The position numbers were made by a program, and so were the translations under genes. This document shows positions 1 through 8,979 of a stretch of 64,000 nucleotides of DNA, one piece after another. This DNA comes from Brachybacterium massiliense (lineage in GTDB: Bacteria > Actinomycetota > Actinomycetes > Actinomycetales > Dermabacteraceae), in NCBI RefSeq assembly GCF_900184245.1, contig NZ_FXXB01000005.1, positions 186,001-250,000 of the forward strand. Reading direction: 5' to 3'. The notes beneath the pieces are model-generated. The model saw nothing but the letters and a program-made list of their open reading frames with translations, was not told where the DNA came from and did no database searches. Every line of letters starts with the position of its first letter. Within the stretch, counting starts at the first letter, position 1.

Positions 1-317
1 GCCAGATGCTCGTGCAGCTCCTCCCCGAAGCGCTCGGCGAGCAGCTCACCGACCGCGCCCACGAAGGAGGTCAGCGCCGCACCCTCGAGCGGCAGCGCGG
101 GCACCCTGCGGTCCCCGTCGCGGCCCGGGATCCGCACCCGGTGACGCAGCAGGTCCGGAGCATCCTCGAGCGCCGTGCCGAGGAGGCCCGGGGCCTCGCC
201 TCGCAGGGTGGTGAGGCTCTCGAGCGCTCGAGAACGGCCGGGACCCGTCTGCTCGCGCGCCCACAGCGCCGGGCCCAGGTCGTCATCGACGACGAGGTGG
301 AGACGACGCAGCGGCAT
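1..317 (-). CDS. Hypothetical protein, N-terminal part only
   Basis: This reading frame is open from an ATG at 317 and runs off the left edge, giving about 105 residues. It begins MPLRRLHLVVDDD and shows no signal peptide or membrane segment. The residues are a mix of charged and Leu-rich stretches, with a helix ending LLAERFGEELHEHL near the edge. The start is supported by a -10-like TAGTCT exactly 6 nt upstream and no ribosome binding site, matching the leaderless pattern used elsewhere here. I do not recognise the family, and the missing C-terminus could hold its defining domain. It lies in the same orientation as the MinD-like gene but on the other side of that gene's stop codon. Confidence 0.55.
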   Translation of the reverse strand, partial: MPLRRLHLVVDDDLGPALWAREQTGPGRSRALESLTTLRGEAPGLLGTALEDAPDLLRHRVRIPGRDGDRRVPALPLEGAALTSFVGAVGELLAERFGEELHEHL

Positions 318-323
318 GGTCCC

Positions 324-329
324 AGACTA
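324..329 (-). promoter_or_regulatory. Putative leaderless -10 (TAGTCT)
   Basis: Read on the minus strand, TAGTCT is followed by 6 nt and then the ATG at 317. No Shine-Dalgarno sequence is present, so transcription probably starts at or next to the start codon. Confidence 0.4.
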
Positions 330-346
330 GAAGAGGGCTGCGACGC

Positions 347-2113
347 TCAGAGACCGTCGATGATCAGAGCGGTCGCGTCGAGCCAGGCCTCCTTGGTCTT
401 CGGGGACACCCGTGACCAGTCCAGATGGCTGCCGTCCACGAAGTGCTCCTCGTAGGGCACCTCGGTGACCGCGCGGGTGTGCGCCCCGAAGTGGGCCAGC
501 AGACGGCCGCGCAGGGTCGAGTCGAACTTCCCCTTGGAGGAATGGGACAGGATCGTCACCGCATGATCGACCTGCTCGGCCAGGCCCGTGGCCCGCAGCT
601 CGTCGATCATCCAGGCGGCGGCGTTGAAGGTGTCCTCGCGCACGGTCGAGATGATCACCAGCTGATCGGCGCTCTCCACGGCGGCGAGCCAGTTCGAGGC
701 GCGCACGTTGTTGCCGGTGTCGATGACCTTGATCCGGTAGAAGCGCGAGAGCGCGTCGTTGAGATCGGCGAAGGCCGCATCATCGATCGAGGCAGCCGAG
801 CCCGGGTCCTCGTCCGAGGCGAGGATGTCGAAGCGCATCTCGCCCTGGGGGCGCACGTACGGGTCCAGATCCGCGCTGCTCGCGCGCGGGGCGCGCAACG
901 TCTCGATGTCGTGCAGCAGGTCCACCGCGGTGCGGTGGTGGTCGGTGGGGATGCCGCGCCAGCCCAGCGTGCCGCGGGTCTCGTTGTTGTCCCAGGCCAG
1001 CACATTGCCGCCGCGGGTCACGCCCAGAGTCGCGGCGATCATCAGCGAGGCGGTGGTCTTGTGGGCGCCGCCCTTGAGGTTCACCACCGCGATGTTGCGC
1101 GGACCCTCGAGCGGCCGACGGATCCGCTCCAGTCGCTCCGTCTCGCGCCGCTCACGACGGTTCGGGCGCGGGGAGATCACGCCGCCGGTGACCCGGGTGA
1201 TGAAGCCCGGGAAACCGAGGGTGGCCTTCACCTTCTCCGGACGCCTGGTGGAGGACTGCAGATCCTGGAGCGTGGGACGGGAGGGATCGCTCTCGGGCAC
1301 CGTTCGTGCCGGCAGCGGGCGCTTGCGCACGGGCGTCTCGCGCGCGTCGGGGGCCACGGCGGGCGAGGCCGCCGACGGAGCCGACGGCGCGGACGACGCT
1401 GACGGGGCGGAGGTGGCGGACTGCGCCGACGGGGTGGACTTCGCCGACGGAGCCGACGGAGCCGACGGAGCGGACGGTGCGGATGCGGCCGACGAGGCCG
1501 ACGGGGCGGAGGTCGCGGACGTCGCCGACGAAGCCGAGGCCGCGGACGCGCCGGAGCCCGCGGCGGTTCGGGTCGTCGGGGCGATGGATCCGGTGGAGGC
1601 GCTCGAGGTCGCGGGGCTGGCGGAGGGCGTCGGCGCTCCGGCAGGAGCCTCCGCGACACGTCGGCGGCGGGCGCCGTGCGCGCGCACCGTCGGCAGCTCG
1701 CCGGTCGCGGGAGAACCGATCGCGGCGTGCTCACCGGTGGCGGCCGAGCCGATCGCGGCGTGCTCGCCGGTGGCTGGGCCGCGCAGCGCGCGCCGATCGA
1801 TGCCGCTGAGGTCGACGGTGTCGTCGCTGGGCGGTGCGATCAGCGGCTCGTCGATCGAGGGGCCGTACAGGGGGCGGTCATCCTCCTCGCGACCGGTGAT
1901 CCGGCCGCTCGGCTCCACCCGCAGGTGATGCTGGACGTGCGGCTCGACGATCACCACGTCGACGTCGTGCCCGGCGCTCTTCGCGGCGGCGATGAAGCTT
2001 TGCTTCACCCGGTCCCGGATCGCCGGCAGATCCGCACCGGAGACCTCGATGGTCTCCTCGGCGAGATGCACGGTGGCAGTCGTGTCGGAGGTGATCCGCG
2101 CCTGCGCGATCAT
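347..2113 (-). CDS. MinD/ParA-like ATPase with long Ala/Ser/Pro linker
   Basis: The protein has 588 residues and is probably a SIMIBI-class P-loop ATPase of the MinD/ParA type. It is built as follows: an N-terminal globular part (about 1-100), a low-complexity linker (about 110-260) with two ATGEHAAIGS repeats followed by APSAPSAPS runs, and a C-terminal ATPase (about 335-588). The deviant Walker A reads KGGAHKTT at 347-354, where most relatives have KGGVGKTT. A Walker B-like VIDTGN lies at about 463. The ATG at 2113 was chosen because GGAAGG lies 6 nt upstream; an ATG 51 nt earlier has no such site. Similar linker-plus-ATPase proteins occur near actinobacterial type VII secretion and in partitioning, but nothing adjacent settles the role here. 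The ATPase fold is well supported; the function is not. Confidence 0.75.
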   Translation of the reverse strand: MIAQARITSDTTATVHLAEETIEVSGADLPAIRDRVKQSFIAAAKSAGHDVDVVIVEPHVQHHLRVEPSGRITGREEDDRPLYGPSIDEPLIAPPSDDTVDLSGIDRRALRGPATGEHAAIGSAATGEHAAIGSPATGELPTVRAHGARRRRVAEAPAGAPTPSASPATSSASTGSIAPTTRTAAGSGASAASASSATSATSAPSASSAASAPSAPSAPSAPSAKSTPSAQSATSAPSASSAPSAPSAASPAVAPDARETPVRKRPLPARTVPESDPSRPTLQDLQSSTRRPEKVKATLGFPGFITRVTGGVISPRPNRRERRETERLERIRRPLEGPRNIAVVNLKGGAHKTTASLMIAATLGVTRGGNVLAWDNNETRGTLGWRGIPTDHHRTAVDLLHDIETLRAPRASSADLDPYVRPQGEMRFDILASDEDPGSAASIDDAAFADLNDALSRFYRIKVIDTGNNVRASNWLAAVESADQLVIISTVREDTFNAAAWMIDELRATGLAEQVDHAVTILSHSSKGKFDSTLRGRLLAHFGAHTRAVTEVPYEEHFVDGSHLDWSRVSPKTKEAWLDATALIIDGL

Positions 2114-2217
2114 CTGGGTTCCTTCCGCGTCCTGAGCGCCGCCGCGTCCGGGGACGGGCGGCATGGTCCGGGTCCACTCTACGGCCGTGAGCGACCCGGC
2201 CAGGGTCGAAGCCCGCC

Positions 2218-2223
2218 TACAGT
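2218..2223 (+). promoter_or_regulatory. Putative leaderless -10 (TACAGT)
   Basis: TACAGT ends 6 nt before the GTG at 2230. The same TACAGTGGC string stands 6 nt before the ABC ATPase start at 6253. Confidence 0.5.
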
Positions 2224-2229
2224 GGCGGC

Positions 2230-2988
2230 GTGCACACCACCACGTTCACCGCCCCCGCCGTTCCCGATGCCGACGAGGACGCCGCCGGAGTGCTCGGCGA
2301 GGTCGCGGTGGTGCTCGACGGGGCCGGGGTGCCGCAGCGCTTCCGCGCCGGCTGCCACCACAGCGTCGCCTGGTACTCCCACACCCTGGCCGCGCATCTG
2401 CTGGGCCGCGCCCAGGACCCTGCCGTCGGCCTGCGCGACGCGCTCGCCGCGGCGATCACCGAGGTCAGCGCCCTGCATGCGGGGGAGTGCGACCTCGCAG
2501 CCGGCGGACCCTCCGCGACGGTGGTCGCGGTGCGCCGCACGCACGATCATCTCGAGCACCTGGTGCTGTGCGACTCCTCCCTGCTGCTGTGCGGGATCGA
2601 CGGCACGGTCTCGCGGATCAGCGATGCCCGCGTGGAGGACGTGGTCCGCGCCGAGACCTCCGCGGAGGTGATCGAGTCCCACCGCAACGCGCCCGGGGGC
2701 TTCTGGGTGGCGCGTCACGAGCCCGAGGCCGCGGCGCAGGCGCTCGTGGGCCGCACCCCGTTGTCCCAGCTCAGCGGCGCCCACCTCGTCTCGGATGGGA
2801 TCACGCGAGCCGTGGACCTGCTGGGCCTGCATGACGATGCCTCGCTCGCCCGTGCCGCGGGAGAGGACCCGGCCGAACTGGTGCGCGCCCTTCGCGAGGC
2901 CGAGCGCGGCCTGCCGATCGGTCAGCGACCCCGCAAACTCCACGACGACGCCACCGTGCTCACCGTCCACCTCGGCGATCTCGCCTGA
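2230..2988 (+). CDS. PP2C-like protein phosphatase
   Basis: The protein has 252 residues and resembles metal-dependent PP2C serine/threonine phosphatases. Visible motifs are VVLDGAG near residue 30, GPSATVVAV near 97, LVSDGITRAVD near 190 and LHDDATVLTVHL at the C-terminus; the last two correspond to the metal-binding SDG and DD motifs of the family. There is no signal peptide or membrane helix, so it is presumably cytoplasmic. The start is GTG, with a -10-like hexamer 6 nt upstream and no ribosome binding site. The gene is divergent from the MinD-like ATPase. Its substrate is unknown, and no kinase gene is visible in the window. It is followed by an unusually long gene-free stretch. Confidence 0.75.
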   Translation: MHTTTFTAPAVPDADEDAAGVLGEVAVVLDGAGVPQRFRAGCHHSVAWYSHTLAAHLLGRAQDPAVGLRDALAAAITEVSALHAGECDLAAGGPSATVVAVRRTHDHLEHLVLCDSSLLLCGIDGTVSRISDARVEDVVRAETSAEVIESHRNAPGGFWVARHEPEAAAQALVGRTPLSQLSGAHLVSDGITRAVDLLGLHDDASLARAAGEDPAELVRALREAERGLPIGQRPRKLHDDATVLTVHLGDLA

Positions 2989-3796
2989 GCAGGACGGCAC
3001 GCCTGAACGGGCCGGCAGCGATGGTCTGCTGTGCCGCGCAGGCGGCGCGCGTGCGGTGTGCAGTCGGCTCGCGCGGCGGCTCCTGCGCGGGTTCCTGCGG
3101 CGGCCGGCCCGCCGACGTCGCCAGCCGATGTTCAGGACCACGCAAACCTTCGGCAAACCTGAGTAGAACCTGCATGCCACCTGCAGTAACGCTCAGTCGT
3201 GCTGCGTTTACAGACCGGCGCGGAAGGCCTATGCTCGACCTCAGGACGCATACTCCGAAAGAGTGTCCCGCCCGACATTCCGTGGTGGTGCGTCAGCCAG
3301 TTTCGACTGGTATTGTTCGAAGAGTCGTAAGACGTTGAAAACTTTACAGATGTGCCGTTCCTCAAGACCCCCCTCATGGGGAGCGGCCAGACGGGCAACA
3401 TGCCAGGTTCCCCCACCTATGGCGCCCGTCCGCCTGTTCGCCCGCACCCACCCCTGACGGACGACAGGCTCTGACGAGCGGTCCGTGAGCCCCCGACACT
3501 GTCGGTTGAGCGCTCCGGGCCGCTCGTCGCATTCCGCCCCACCCGCGCGCAGCTCAGCCCGCTGCCGCAGCTCCGGACGTCGGCGCCGCTCCGCCCGCGA
3601 ACAGCCCGCTGAGCCGCAACGGTTCGCCCCGCCCGAGAACAGCCCGCTGGCGATCCACTTTCAGGGCAGAAGTGGTTCGTCAGTGGGCTGTTCGTGGGGG
3701 CTGCTCGTCAGCGGGCTGTGCGATGGAGCGGCGGGACGACGGGTCGACGGAGCACCGGGCATCCGACACCGCGCGACGACCGCCGACGGACGCTGC
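2989..3796. other. Gene-free stretch with a lower-GC core
   Basis: About 800 bp lie between the PP2C gene and the winged-helix gene with no ORF showing convincing codon use. The part from about 3160 to 3370 is clearly poorer in GC than its surroundings. It contains a small hairpin with a TTCG loop (3297-3310, stem CCAGT/ACTGG) and a short CGAAA-looped hairpin near 3250. A small RNA, a long 5' leader or foreign DNA are possible; I cannot tell which. The part after about 3490 holds the repeats described separately. Confidence 0.4.
3555..3718. repeat. Direct and inverted 10-13 bp repeats
   Basis: CAGCCCGCTG occurs at 3555-3564, 3602-3611 and 3640-3649. Its inverse CAGCGGGCTG is at 3709-3718, and a one-mismatch inverse CAGTGGGCTG is at 3681-3690. 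Two copies are preceded by GAA (GAACAGCCCGCTG), and the inverted copy at 3681 has the mirrored TTC. Opposite-orientation copies could pair into a long hairpin. No protein family is evident. Confidence 0.7.
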
Positions 3797-4576
3797 TCAG
3801 CAGCCGAGGATGACGACGTCGCTGCCCGGGTCCAGGCGGTAGCCAGCGCCGCGCACGGTCGAGATCAGGCGGCGGTAGCGGCCCAGCTTGGTGCGCACGC
3901 GGCGCACGTGCACGTCCACCGTGCGCTCACCGGTGTCCTCGGGCGACTCGGCCCACACCGTCTCCATGAGCTCGGTGCGCCCGATGGTGCGGCGCGCGTT
4001 CTTCGCGAGCTCGGCGAGCAGCTCGAACTCCTTGTAGGTGAAGTCCACGTCCTGTCCGTCGATCCGCACACGGCGACCGAACAGGTCGATCACCAGGCTG
4101 TCCGACGGAGCGGACGACGGGCTGGAGGGGCTCACCGCAGTGGCCTGCAGGGTGCGACGGCGGGCGAGCTCGGCGTCCCGGCGGGCGGGGGCGTTGGGCG
4201 AGACCACGCCGGTGCGGCGCGGACGCAGCGGGCTCACCGGGGCGACGGCCTGTGCCCGCGGGGGCAGCGGACGGGCTGCCGAGCGGCGCGCGGCGGCGAA
4301 GGTGTTGGGGCTGTTGACCGCGACCGTGGTGCGGCCGTTGCGCGAGGCGACCTGACGCTGGGCGTGGGTGCGCAGCTCGTCGGCGACCAGTGCGGCCTCG
4401 ACGTCGCCGGTGCCGGCGGGGAGGGTGACGGACACGGTGATGGTCACGGTGTCCTCGGCGACCTGTTGGCGCGGGGCGGTGCCACGAGGGGCGGTGCCGC
4501 CCACGCGGTAGAGCGCGCGGGCAGAGCCGGTGCGGGCGGCGGAGTAGGTGGTGGGGCGATCCAGGGCGATGGTCAT
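3797..4576 (-). CDS. Winged-helix (OmpR-type) DNA-binding protein without receiver domain
   Basis: The protein has 259 residues. The last 95 or so form an OmpR/PhoB-type winged helix: LFGRRVRIDGQDVDFTYKEF, then RTIGRTELMETVW, DVHVRRVRTKLG and STVRGAGYRLD, which is the recognition helix and wing pattern. The first 160 or so residues hold no receiver domain. A segment at about 40-90 (TVTITVSVTLPAGTGDVEAA) looks like a small beta domain, followed by an Arg/Ala/Pro-rich linker. It is therefore an orphan regulator with a non-standard input part. The start is ATG; GGAG lies about 11 nt upstream. The upstream spacer carries a 5-bp hairpin (GTGCT/AGCAC, 4673-4688) that might be regulatory. Confidence 0.8.
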   Translation of the reverse strand: MTIALDRPTTYSAARTGSARALYRVGGTAPRGTAPRQQVAEDTVTITVSVTLPAGTGDVEAALVADELRTHAQRQVASRNGRTTVAVNSPNTFAAARRSAARPLPPRAQAVAPVSPLRPRRTGVVSPNAPARRDAELARRRTLQATAVSPSSPSSAPSDSLVIDLFGRRVRIDGQDVDFTYKEFELLAELAKNARRTIGRTELMETVWAESPEDTGERTVDVHVRRVRTKLGRYRRLISTVRGAGYRLDPGSDVVILGC

Positions 4577-4747
4577 GATGCGAGTTCTCCGAGGTGCGGC
4601 GCGTGAGGCGCGGCGGGTGGTGGACCCGGGATCCCTGGGAGATCGACGCCGTCAGGCGGATCGGTGAGGGGTGTGCTCCCGGTAGCACCTGGAGCCCGCG
4701 CCTTCCGGCCGGCTCCTGTCAGCCGACCTCGGAGGTGTCGTGAGCGC

Positions 4748-4861
4748 TCAGAGGCTCGGCTGACGATGCATCATCGGCATCATCATCATGAACATCATCG
4801 AACGCATGGCGCGGGAGACCACCCGGCGGGTGGTCTCGCGGAGCGCGGCGTTCGTGGTCAT
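4748..4861 (-). CDS. Methionine-rich 37-residue small protein
   Basis: The peptide has 37 residues, of which 10 are Met. Its first half is basic (LRETTRRVVSRAMRS) and its second half contains MMFMMMMPMMHR. The start is supported by a full promoter on the same strand: TTGCAC, 17 nt, CACTAT, 6 nt, ATG, the leaderless layout common in this window. The coding DNA contains a perfect 10-bp hairpin at 4815-4837. The gene lies just downstream of the upp terminator and 171 bp upstream of the winged-helix gene. I do not recognise a family. A Met/His cluster could bind copper, or the segment could be a short membrane-active peptide; both ideas are guesses. Confidence 0.5.
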   Translation of the reverse strand: MTTNAALRETTRRVVSRAMRSMMFMMMMPMMHRQPSL

Positions 4862-4867
4862 GGATCG

Positions 4868-4896
4868 ATAGTGCACCCCCTCGCCATCCGGTGCAA
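4868..4896 (-). promoter_or_regulatory. Promoter of the Met-rich small gene
   Basis: The minus strand reads TTGCAC (4896-4891), a 17-nt spacer, CACTAT (4873-4868), 6 nt and then ATG. This is the best -35/-10 pair I found in front of a leaderless start in this window. Confidence 0.55.
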
Positions 4897-4918
4897 GGGG
4901 GTGTTCACACTGTGAAAC

Positions 4919-4953
4919 GACGCCGGCCCCGGAGATGCTCCGGGGCCGGCGTC
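4919..4953 (-). terminator. Terminator of upp
   Basis: A perfect 16-bp stem (GACGCCGGCCCCGGAG and its complement) closes a 3-nt loop, followed on the minus strand by GTTTC. It lies about 30 bp past the upp stop codon. Confidence 0.8.
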
Positions 4954-4981
4954 GAGTTCAGTGAGTCCGCTGATCAGTCGC

Positions 4982-5620
4982 TCAGTCGACGACCCCGAAG
5001 AGACGGTCGCCCGCATCGCCGAGGCCCGGCACGATGTAGCCGTTCTCGTCGAGCTTCTCGTCGATCGCGGCGGTGACGATGGTCAGATCGATCGAGGGGT
5101 CGATCCGCTCCTCCATCGCCTTGAGGCCCTCGGGGGCGGCCAGCAGCGTCACGCAGGTGATGTCGCGGGCGCCGCGCTCGTGGAGGTACTCGCAGGACGC
5201 GATCAGGGTGTGGCCGGTGGCCAGCATCGGGTCCAGCACGAAGCACTGGCGGCCGGTGAGGTCATCGGGCAGGCGGTTCGCGTAGGTGGTGACCTCGAGG
5301 GTCTCGTCGTTGCGCACCATGCCCAGGAAGCCCACCTCGGCGGTGGGCAGCAGGCGGGTGAGGCCGTCGAGCATGCCGAGGCCCGCGCGCAGGATCGGCA
5401 CCACCATCGGCTTGGGGTTGGTCAGGCGGGTGCCGGTCATCGTGGTCACCGGGGTCTCGATCTCCACGGGTGCGACGGCGACGTTGCGGGTCGCCTCGTA
5501 GGCCAGCAGCGTCACCAGCTCATCGGCGAGCTGACGGAACACCGAGGAGTGGGTGGCACGATTGCGCAGCACCGACAGCTTGTGGGCGACGAGCGGGTGG
5601 TCGATCTGGAGAACGCGCAT
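4982..5620 (-). CDS. upp: Uracil phosphoribosyltransferase
   Basis: The protein has 212 residues, the usual length for UPRTase, which makes UMP from uracil and PRPP in pyrimidine salvage in the cytoplasm. Key motifs are the PRPP-binding loop [12 protein letters not shown] at about 132 and the uracil-binding [15 protein letters not shown] near the C-terminus. The N-terminus [16 protein letters not shown] is typical. The ATG start at 5620 has TAGATT exactly 6 nt upstream and no ribosome binding site, so the mRNA is probably leaderless. A strong terminator follows. The gene is divergent from tadA, an arrangement common in actinobacteria. Confidence 0.97.
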   Translation of the reverse strand: MRVLQIDHPLVAHKLSVLRNRATHSSVFRQLADELVTLLAYEATRNVAVAPVEIETPVTTMTGTRLTNPKPMVVPILRAGLGMLDGLTRLLPTAEVGFLGMVRNDETLEVTTYANRLPDDLTGRQCFVLDPMLATGHTLIASCEYLHERGARDITCVTLLAAPEGLKAMEERIDPSIDLTIVTAAIDEKLDENGYIVPGLGDAGDRLFGVVD

Positions 5621-5626
5621 GCGTCG

Positions 5627-5632
5627 AATCTA
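5627..5632 (-). promoter_or_regulatory. Putative leaderless -10 of upp (TAGATT)
   Basis: TAGATT on the minus strand lies 6 nt before the upp ATG, and no ribosome binding site is present. Confidence 0.5.
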
Positions 5633-5712
5633 CCGGAGTGCCGCGGCGTGCACGTGCGATCCGGAGGTCGGGCTGGAGTGAGGCGCACCTCGTCAGAGGC
5701 GAGAATGTCTCC

Positions 5713-6180
5713 ATGACCGATGACGAGCTGATGGGACTGGCGATCGACGAGGCGCGGGCGGCCGCCGCCCGGGAGCCGGCCGACGTCCCGATCGGCGCGG
5801 TCGTCGTCGGCCCCGACGGCGCCGTGCTCGCCTCCGCCGGGAACCGGCGCGAGGCCGACGAGGACCCCACCGCCCACGCCGAGATCCTTGCCCTGCGCCG
5901 CGCCGCGCAGGTCACCGGGCGCTGGAACCTCACCGGCTGCACGCTGGTGGTGACCCTCGAGCCGTGCACCATGTGTGCGGGCGCTATCGTGCTGGCGCGC
6001 ACGCAGCGCGTCGTCGTCGGCGCGATGGATCCCAAGGCCGGTGCCGCCGGCTCCCTCTACGACCTGGTGCGCGAACCCCGCCTGAACCACCGCGTCGAGC
6101 TCACCACGGGCGTGCGCGCGCAGGAGTGCGGGGACCTGCTGCGGGAGTTCTTCCGTGCCCGGCGGGCCCGCCGCCCCTGA
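5713..6180 (+). CDS. tadA: tRNA(adenine-34) deaminase
   Basis: The protein has 155 residues and belongs to the zinc-dependent cytidine/deoxycytidylate deaminase fold. It converts A34 of tRNA-Arg to inosine. The catalytic motifs are HAEILALRRAA (His ligand and proton-shuttling Glu) and PCTMCAGAIVLAR (PCxxC zinc ligands). The downstream GAMDPKAGAAGSLYDL and the closing LLREFFRARR are characteristic of TadA rather than of cytidine deaminase. The ATG at 5713 gives a protein of standard length beginning MTDDELMGLAIDEA. It is divergent from upp and lies upstream of an ABC importer that has its own promoter. Confidence 0.95.
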   Translation: MTDDELMGLAIDEARAAAAREPADVPIGAVVVGPDGAVLASAGNRREADEDPTAHAEILALRRAAQVTGRWNLTGCTLVVTLEPCTMCAGAIVLARTQRVVVGAMDPKAGAAGSLYDLVREPRLNHRVELTTGVRAQECGDLLREFFRARRARRP

Positions 6181-6240
6181 GTGCCCTGACCGTCCTGTCC
6201 GAAAGGCGGGCGTTCCGTCTCACCATTCGAACGTACTCGA

Positions 6241-6246
6241 TACAGT
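6241..6246 (+). promoter_or_regulatory. Putative leaderless -10 of ABC operon (TACAGT)
   Basis: TACAGT is followed by 6 nt and the ATG at 6253. No purine-rich site lies upstream of the ATG. Confidence 0.5.
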
Positions 6247-6252
6247 GGCTGG

Positions 6253-7037
<785 letters not shown>

Positions 7038-7041
<4 letters not shown>

Positions 7042-7883
7042 GCACCACCGGCTCCTCCCTGCAGGACGATCGTGAGCAGCGCACCCTCGTCGCCGCCCGC
7101 GCGCAGCGTGCCAAGGAGCGCTCGCTGGCCACCCGCGACCTGGTGCTGTCGATCTCCACCCCGATCCTGCTGCTGCTCCTGTGGGAGGTGACCGCCCGGG
7201 TCGAGATCATCGACCCGCGCTTCTTCCCACCGCCCACCCAGATCGTCACCGCCGCCTACGAGATGATCCTCGACGGTGAGCTGTGGGAGCACACCGCGCC
7301 CACGCTGATGCGCCTGTTCGTGGGCGGAGGGCTCGGCGCGCTCGCCGGCATCGTCGTGGGACTGCTGATGGGTTCCTCCCGCGCGCTGAACGCGGCGCTC
7401 GGCCCGCTGTTCTCGGCGCTCTACCCGCTGCCCAAGATCGCGATCTTCCCGATCCTGCTGATGATCTTCGGCCCCACCGAGGTGCCCAAGGTCATCGCGG
7501 TCTTCATCACCACCTTCTTCATCATGCAGATCAACACCGTTTCCGGCGTGTGGGCGATCGACCGCAAGCTGCTCGAGGCCGGTGCCGCGTACGGCGCCCG
7601 CGGCTTCGACCGCTTCCGCTTCGTGGTGCTGCCCGGTGCGATGCCCTTCGTGTTCTCGGGCCTGAAGACCGCCACCGGCACCGCCGTGGTGGTGGTGACC
7701 GCCGTCGAGTTCACCGGCGCGACCACGACGGGCCTGGGCTACCTGATCTGGAACTCCTGGCAGCTGTTCATCCCCGAGAAGCTCTACGTGGGCCTGGTGG
7801 TCATCGGCATCATCGGCGCCACCGTCACCACACTGTTGAGCCGCTCGGAGAAGCTGCTGCTGCCCTGGCGCCGAGAGCGCTGA
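7038..7883 (+). CDS. ABC importer permease, SsuC/TauC-like
   Basis: The protein has 281 residues and is an integral membrane protein with about six helices. The first is near residue 35 (LVLSISTPILLLLLWEV). The BPD_transp_1 loop that docks on the ATPase reads LLEAGAAYGARGFDRFRFVV at about 180. The helices FFPPPTQ and FVGGGLGALAGIVVGLLMG are typical of the SsuC family. The ATG at 7038 overlaps the stop codon of the ATPase. It is the second gene of the three-gene operon. Confidence 0.92.
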
Positions 7884-7950
7884 CCCCCGACCTCATCCGA
7901 GACCCGTCCACCCGGACCTCCGCCTCAAGACCCCTGCATAGGAGCATGTC

Positions 7951-8976
7951 ATGCGTCGTCGTACCCTTCTCTCCCTCGCCTCCGCGACCGCCCTGGGCGG
8001 CGCCCTCGCCGCCTGCGGCTCCGCCGTGACCGGCGAGGATTCCGGCTCCGGCGGTGACGCCGGCTCGGGCACTGTGCGTGTGGGCCACCTGCCCTCCGCG
8101 CTGTTCTCGCCGCTGTACGTGGCGGACTCGATGGGCTTCTTCGAGGAGGAGGGCATCACGATCGAGCTCACTCCGCTGAAGTCCGGTCAGGACGGCATCC
8201 CGATGCTGTCCAACGACCAGCTCGACGTGATGATCGCCGGCTTCAGCGCCGGCATGTTCAACGCGCTCGAGCAGGGCCTGGCCTTCAAGGTCGTCGGCTC
8301 CATGGGCATCTCCCCAGGCGACCCCGAGAACTCGCCCACTGCCCTCGAGGTGCGCCAGGACCTCGTCGACGACGGCTCGGTCACCTCGGTCGCGGACCTC
8401 AAGGGCCGCACCATCGGCGTGGCCGGCGGCCCCGGTGCGACCGGCGGCTACCTGCTCGCGGCGATGCTCGAGGAGGGCGGGCTGACCCTCGCCGACGTCG
8501 AGATCTCCAACCTCTCCACCCCCGACCAGGAGCCGGCGCTGACCAACGGCTCGATCGATGCGGCCACCCCGTCGGCCCCGTTCTCCAGCGCGATGGAGGA
8601 GGCGGGCGTCGCCTCGCCGATCGCGGTCCCCGCGGAGGGCACCACCGGCACCGGCGTCATCTACTCCGAGAAGTTCCTGGGCTCCGAGCTCGCGCAGTCC
8701 TTCTTCACCGCGCTGACCCGCGGCGCCCAGGAGCTCGCCACGGACGGCGTCCAGACCGACGAGGTCTACCAGATCCTCGCCGACACGCTGGGCCAGGAGA
8801 TCGACGTGCTCAAGGCCTCGCCGATGTACAGCTACCTGCCGGACCTCGCCCCGCAGCCTGATCAGCTCGAGGCGATGCAGGAGGCGTGGATCGCGGCGGA
8901 GCAGATCACGTACACCGACCCGCTCGACGTGGCTGGGATCGTCGACTCGAGCTTCGCGGAGGGCGCCGGCGCCTGA
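7951..8976 (+). CDS. ABC importer substrate-binding lipoprotein (SsuA/THI5-like)
   Basis: The protein has 341 residues with a lipoprotein signal: MRRRTLLSLASATALGG followed by the lipobox LAAC (Cys about 23), so it is anchored outside the membrane. The mature part matches the NMT1/THI5-like and SsuA fold: VRVGHLPSALFSPLYVADSM, then GFFEEEGI, QLDVMIAGF and LKGRTIGVAGGPG. It delivers the substrate to the preceding permease and ATPase. It lies 67 bp downstream of the permease and abuts, tail to tail, a broken response-regulator gene. No substrate can be named from the sequence. Confidence 0.9.
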   Translation: MRRRTLLSLASATALGGALAACGSAVTGEDSGSGGDAGSGTVRVGHLPSALFSPLYVADSMGFFEEEGITIELTPLKSGQDGIPMLSNDQLDVMIAGFSAGMFNALEQGLAFKVVGSMGISPGDPENSPTALEVRQDLVDDGSVTSVADLKGRTIGVAGGPGATGGYLLAAMLEEGGLTLADVEISNLSTPDQEPALTNGSIDAATPSAPFSSAMEEAGVASPIAVPAEGTTGTGVIYSEKFLGSELAQSFFTALTRGAQELATDGVQTDEVYQILADTLGQEIDVLKASPMYSYLPDLAPQPDQLEAMQEAWIAAEQITYTDPLDVAGIVDSSFAEGAGA

Positions 8977-8979
8977 GCC

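Noticed and set aside
759-1928. Long plus-strand frame with ADGADGADG repeats
   Set aside because: It is the shadow of the Ala/Ser/Pro linker of the MinD-like ATPase. Codon bias and the ribosome binding site support only the minus strand.
4664-4915. Plus-strand frame containing a His-rich MHHRHHHHEHH run
   Set aside because: It is the complement of the Met-rich minus-strand gene. It has no promoter or ribosome binding site, while the minus-strand frame has both a -35/-10 pair and correct spacing.
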